A stretch of DNA of 28,432 bases from CAYXDO01 sp964463485 (GTDB taxonomy: Bacteria > Myxococcota > Kuafuiibacteriia > Kuafuiibacteriales > Kuafuiibacteriaceae), in NCBI GenBank assembly GCA_964463485.1, contig CAYXDO010000152.1:1-28432 (forward strand). Reading direction: 5' to 3'. A program made the translations under genes and the position numbers. Below the pieces are notes generated by a model. The model searched no databases. It saw only the letters and a list, made by a program, of their open reading frames with translations, and had not been told where the DNA came from. Of the stretch, positions 25,768 through 28,432 are shown one piece after another. Numbering within the stretch: position 1 is the first letter of the stretch; each line of letters opens with the position of its first letter.

Positions 25768-26352
25768 ATGGTCAGCGCGATCCGCCCCGGCGCTCCGAGC
25801 GCCCAGCCCCTCGTCGATTCCACGCCTTCCTCCAGCGGCCCGCCTCAGGCGGCCTCGCCCGATGGCTTCACTCGCATCGCGACCAACGACGCCGGAAAGC
25901 GCCTCAAGGCCTTCACCGAAGGCTCGGGCCGAGTCGACGCCTCCGCCACCTCCGACAAGCCTTCCAAGTGGTGGCCCGCGCCCGATCGCGAGATGGACGT
26001 CGACATCGATGGCTACGATTTCGACTTCAATCCCGAAAACCACAAGAACGGAGGTGAGGTGGACGGACCGCTGAGTCATGACGGTCGCTTCTCGATTCTC
26101 GAGAATTCGGGAGACAAGTTTCGAATGAAGGTAAATGTCGGCTCGGACGATGCGCAAAAAGGTGACCTGAACGTCGACATCAAGGTCGTCGATGGCCAGG
26201 CCACCATCACGGGCTCGGTGAAAGGCCAGAGTCTGCCAGACGGAGGAGTCTCGAGCGCCGTCGCGGGCTCCGGGACGAAGAAAGACCCATTCCGCCTCGA
26301 GTTCCACGATCAATCCGGAAAGAGCCACTCGATCACGTGGCGTCCTGAGTAG
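25768..26352 (+). CDS. hypothetical protein, 194 residues
   Basis: I do not recognise this protein. The first 35 residues are Pro/Ser/Ala-rich and probably disordered, with no signal peptide. The middle contains KPSKWWPAPDREMDVDIDGY and DFDFNPENHKNGGEVDGP, and the C-terminal half is a Gly/Asp-rich beta sequence (LNVDIKVVDGQATITGSVKG, then FRLEFHDQSGKSHSITWRPE). Composition and third-base GC are coding-like and the frame is long for a chance ORF. The gene stands alone between the TPR gene and the GST gene. Confidence 0.65.
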   Translation: MVSAIRPGAPSAQPLVDSTPSSSGPPQAASPDGFTRIATNDAGKRLKAFTEGSGRVDASATSDKPSKWWPAPDREMDVDIDGYDFDFNPENHKNGGEVDGPLSHDGRFSILENSGDKFRMKVNVGSDDAQKGDLNVDIKVVDGQATITGSVKGQSLPDGGVSSAVAGSGTKKDPFRLEFHDQSGKSHSITWRPE

Positions 26353-26490
26353 ATCATCGCGCGAGCTACGACAGCGCGGTACAGGCCGACTCGGCGGTCA
26401 AGATCCAGCAAACTACGCCGCCAAAATTGGAGTCACTTGGGAAACCGCCTTGGGCAGCCTGAGCGCAACGCTAACCCGCTCAGGGTGTGG

Positions 26491-26496
26491 TAAGGA
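26491..26496 (+). promoter_or_regulatory. ribosome-binding site of the GST gene
   Basis: TAAGGA lies eight bases before the ATG at 26505 and only two before the ATG at 26499, favouring the later start, which also matches the normal GST N-terminus. Confidence 0.55.
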
Positions 26497-26504
26497 CCAT
26501 GACC

Positions 26505-27098
26505 ATGAAGCTCTATGGAACGACCACTTCTCCCTTCGTACGACGCGTGCGGGTCGTGGGACTCATGGTGGGCGCTGAGCTCGTGCTCGTGAACACGGCC
26601 ACCGAGGCCGGCCAGAACGAGCTCCGAACGCTCACTCCTGTGTGGAAGATCCCAGTGCTCGACGCAAGCGAGCGTGTTCTCTTCGACTCCCACGTAATCG
26701 TGGACTTCCTCGTTCGTCGGTACGGAAACCGAAACGTCCGAACGGAGTCCGGGGACGAGCGCTGGCGCGAGCACAACGTGCTCAACGTCATCGACGGGGC
26801 GCAGGACAGCGCCGTCAATCTCTACTACCTCCGTGACTTGGACGCGGCGCACGCTTATCTGACGAAACAGCGCGACCGAATCGAATCTGCGATGAATTGG
26901 CTCGACAAGCAGGTCGATGAGTCGGTGTGGCTGTCCGAGACCAAGAAGCTCGGCCTCACAGAAATTGCGCTCTACGCGATGATCGACTGGATGAAGTTCC
27001 GACGAGTCTACGACGTCGCGCGACATCCCGGCCTCGCGCGATTCCTGGAGGCCCACGCCAGCTTCGAGCCGTTCCGGCTCACGCCCCCAGTTGCTTGA
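26505..27098 (+). CDS. glutathione S-transferase family protein
   Basis: This 197-residue protein has the thioredoxin-like GST N-terminal domain starting MKLYGTTTSPFVRRVRV, with a candidate catalytic Ser in TSPFVRR. It continues with TPVWKIPVL, whose Pro is the cis-Pro that binds glutathione, and DSHVIVDFLVRRYG where most members have E-S-x-x-I. The C-terminal all-helical domain follows, with LTEIALYAMIDWM. It would conjugate or reduce electrophiles in the cytoplasm. Glutathione is the usual co-substrate but is not proven here. The Nudix gene follows closely; an upstream TTG of that gene would even overlap this stop. Confidence 0.9.
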   Translation: MKLYGTTTSPFVRRVRVVGLMVGAELVLVNTATEAGQNELRTLTPVWKIPVLDASERVLFDSHVIVDFLVRRYGNRNVRTESGDERWREHNVLNVIDGAQDSAVNLYYLRDLDAAHAYLTKQRDRIESAMNWLDKQVDESVWLSETKKLGLTEIALYAMIDWMKFRRVYDVARHPGLARFLEAHASFEPFRLTPPVA

Positions 27099-27159
27099 GC
27101 CTCGCCCCAAGCATCTGGCTGCCTTGACAGACGACCTGCGCTCGGTCGAAACCCGAGAA

Positions 27160-28101
27160 ATGAAGATCGTCCGGGACGCGCGCATCGGCCCACTCGAGAC
27201 GCCGACGACACCGGGCCTGCCGGCGACGCCGACGCCGTCCGAGACACCCGGACGAACCGCAGATCGACCGGGTGCCAAGGCGCTCGCAGCGATCGGCGGC
27301 CCCTCGACTCGGAATGACGCGCCGCCAGCCATCGGCCGCTATCAGACGCCCGCAAAGACCGCCGTGAGCACTCATATCAAAGCCCGGACCGAAAAACCCG
27401 CCAGCTACCCCGACAGATTTCCGGTGCCCGACGCCAAAGTCACTTGGACCAAGCCATACCCAGAGTACGCGCCGGCTGATTTCGTGGCGGCTGTCGTGTT
27501 GGCCAACGCAGGGCCGAAGGGTTGGGCCGACCCGCCCGAAGTCAAAGATGTGAGCCGGCCGATGAACAGCTATACCGGACCAGTAGGCAAGGACGAGCGC
27601 GGCCGACCGCTCAATCCCATGGGCCGCACGGGGATCGAAGGCCGAGGGTTGCTCGGGCGCTGGGGCGCCAACTACGCAGCAGATCCGATCGTGACGCGCA
27701 CGAACCCCAAGACCCATGAGCTCGAGATGCTCGCCATCCGTCGAAAGGACTCGGGTGAGTGGGCCATTCCCGGCGGAATGGTGGACGAGGGTGAAGAAGT
27801 CTCCGCTACACTCGCTCGTGAGTTTCTCGAAGAGACCGGCGTGAACCTCTCCATGACTGACGCAAAGCTGGTGTTCCGAGGCTACGCGGACGATCCGCGC
27901 AACACCGACAACGCGTGGATGGAGACGACGGTCAAACACAAACACCTGTCCGCCGACGAAGCCTCGAAGATGGAGCCCAAGGCAGGCGACGACGCCGCGG
28001 CGGTAGCGTGGATGCCTCTGACCCCGGCCAACGTAGGAAAGCTCTACGGAAACCACTCGGCCTTCGTGCGCCTCGCGATGCAATCGCTCGAGTCCTCGTG
28101 A
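27160..28101 (+). CDS. NUDT9-like ADP-ribose pyrophosphatase (Nudix hydrolase)
   Basis: From the ATG at 27160 the protein has 313 residues: a Pro/Thr-rich, probably disordered leader to about residue 80, then a domain closely following human mitochondrial NUDT9 and the TRPM2 NUDT9-H domain. Shared stretches are YPDRFPVPDAKVTW, RPLNPMGRTGIEGRGLLGRWG, NYAADPIVTR, RRKDSGEWAIPGGMVDEGE and DDPRNTDNAWMET. The Nudix box G206-x5-E212-x7-R220-E221-F222-x-E224-E225-x-G227-V228 is complete, so hydrolysis of ADP-ribose to AMP and ribose-5-phosphate is likely. A TTG at 27091, overlapping the GST stop, is an alternative start. No signal peptide is seen. Confidence 0.9.
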   Translation: MKIVRDARIGPLETPTTPGLPATPTPSETPGRTADRPGAKALAAIGGPSTRNDAPPAIGRYQTPAKTAVSTHIKARTEKPASYPDRFPVPDAKVTWTKPYPEYAPADFVAAVVLANAGPKGWADPPEVKDVSRPMNSYTGPVGKDERGRPLNPMGRTGIEGRGLLGRWGANYAADPIVTRTNPKTHELEMLAIRRKDSGEWAIPGGMVDEGEEVSATLAREFLEETGVNLSMTDAKLVFRGYADDPRNTDNAWMETTVKHKHLSADEASKMEPKAGDDAAAVAWMPLTPANVGKLYGNHSAFVRLAMQSLESS

Positions 28102-28142
28102 CGCCGAGGGCGCCTTCGATTCGAAACGCGACGACGATCCGG

Positions 28143-28166
28143 GCGCAGCGCGCATGCGCTCTGCGC
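28143..28166. terminator. GC-rich hairpin after the Nudix gene
   Basis: gcgc-agcgc, a gcat loop, then gcgct-ct-gcgc forms a nine-pair stem with a two-base bulge, about 40 bases past the Nudix stop. There is no U-tract, so termination is possible but not shown. Confidence 0.35.
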
Positions 28167-28254
28167 TCCTGAATCCCGCCGACGTAAGGCTAGTGTCCGC
28201 ACATCGCGATTGGCCCGGAGTGATCTGCTGGTCCGTGTTCAGCGCATAACCGAC

Positions 28255-28266
28255 AACCGCGCGGTT
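28255..28266. repeat. 12-base perfect palindrome
   Basis: aaccgcgcggtt is self-complementary and lies between the Nudix gene and the tandem-repeat tract. I see no gene from 28102 to 28297. Confidence 0.4.
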
Positions 28267-28297
28267 CGGCTCGACGCGCCGTGCCCTCGGCTCACGG

Positions 28298-28432
28298 AGA
28301 TCGTCCGTGTCTGCGTGAGATCGTCTGCGTCTGCGTCAGACCGTCTGCGTCAGACCGTCAGATCGTCGGCGTCAGATCGTCTGCGTCTGCGTCTGCGTCA
28401 GATCGTCTGCGTCAGATCGTCTGCGTCTGCGT
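28298..28432. repeat. composite tandem repeat: AGAYCGTC plus 0-3 TGCGTC
   Basis: Eight units begin at 28298, 28318, 28338, 28352, 28360, 28374, 28400 and 28414. Each is the octamer AGAYCGTC followed by 2, 2, 1, 0, 1, 3, 1 and at least 2 hexamers of TGCGTC (a few copies are degenerate). The array continues past the window edge. Unit lengths are 8+6n, never a multiple of three, so the tract cannot encode a regular peptide repeat. Confidence 0.9.

Noticed and set aside
26353..26490. Small gene between the 194-residue protein and the GST gene
   Set aside because: A short frame is open but has no proper start or ribosome-binding site and runs out of frame into the GST gene.
27079..28155. 358-codon minus-strand open frame opposite the Nudix gene
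   Set aside because: It is antisense to an unmistakable Nudix hydrolase and has shadow-type composition.
28298..28432. CRISPR array
   Set aside because: There are no unique spacers; units are built only from one octamer and one hexamer.

Overview
The window is GC-rich DNA with tightly packed genes and frequent GTG/TTG starts. Its content is typical of a Myxococcota-like (deltaproteobacterial) chromosome: two eukaryote-type Ser/Thr kinases, an FHA protein, several lipoproteins with short signal peptides, TPR and carboxypeptidase-regulatory-like envelope proteins, and LuxR-type output domains without receivers. This taxonomic guess rests on gene content and composition only. I saw no rRNA, tRNA, CRISPR array or transposase.

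Left block (122-11151, all minus strand), in order of transcription: nadE, an unusual stand-alone nuoL, erpA, an exported unknown protein, a degenerate metallo-beta-lactamase-fold protein, rsmE, a multipass membrane protein, a DUF547 lipoprotein, a small barrel-like envelope protein, an ArsS-type radical SAM enzyme, and a family-2 glycosyltransferase of the kind that accompanies it. Many neighbours overlap as GTGA, ATGA or TGATG. The last four genes look like one operon joining an arsenosugar/rSAM-selenodomain type pathway to two envelope proteins.

Middle block (11400-18874): a plus-strand Ser/Thr kinase with a C-terminal membrane domain; a 555-base gene-poor stretch with a probable relic of a second kinase of the same family and a 16-base perfect palindrome; then two coupled LuxR-type DNA-binding proteins. 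These converge on a minus-strand set of a metallophosphoesterase, a small barrel-like protein and a glycerophosphodiesterase lipoprotein. A divergently transcribed HAD-phosphatase lipoprotein carries an uninterrupted collagen-like Gly-X-Y stalk. The divergent gap holds a 14-base inverted repeat. I read this as a candidate envelope phosphoester-processing cluster.

Right block (18971-28432): an FHA-winged-helix protein and a one-TM Ser/Thr kinase in one operon (minus strand). Divergent from them is a roughly 930-residue lipoprotein of three homologous modules, coupled to a TPR protein. After these come an unknown 194-residue protein, a GST and a strikingly NUDT9-like ADP-ribose Nudix hydrolase. 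The window ends inside a composite tandem repeat (an octamer plus 0-3 hexamers) whose unit lengths cannot keep a reading frame.
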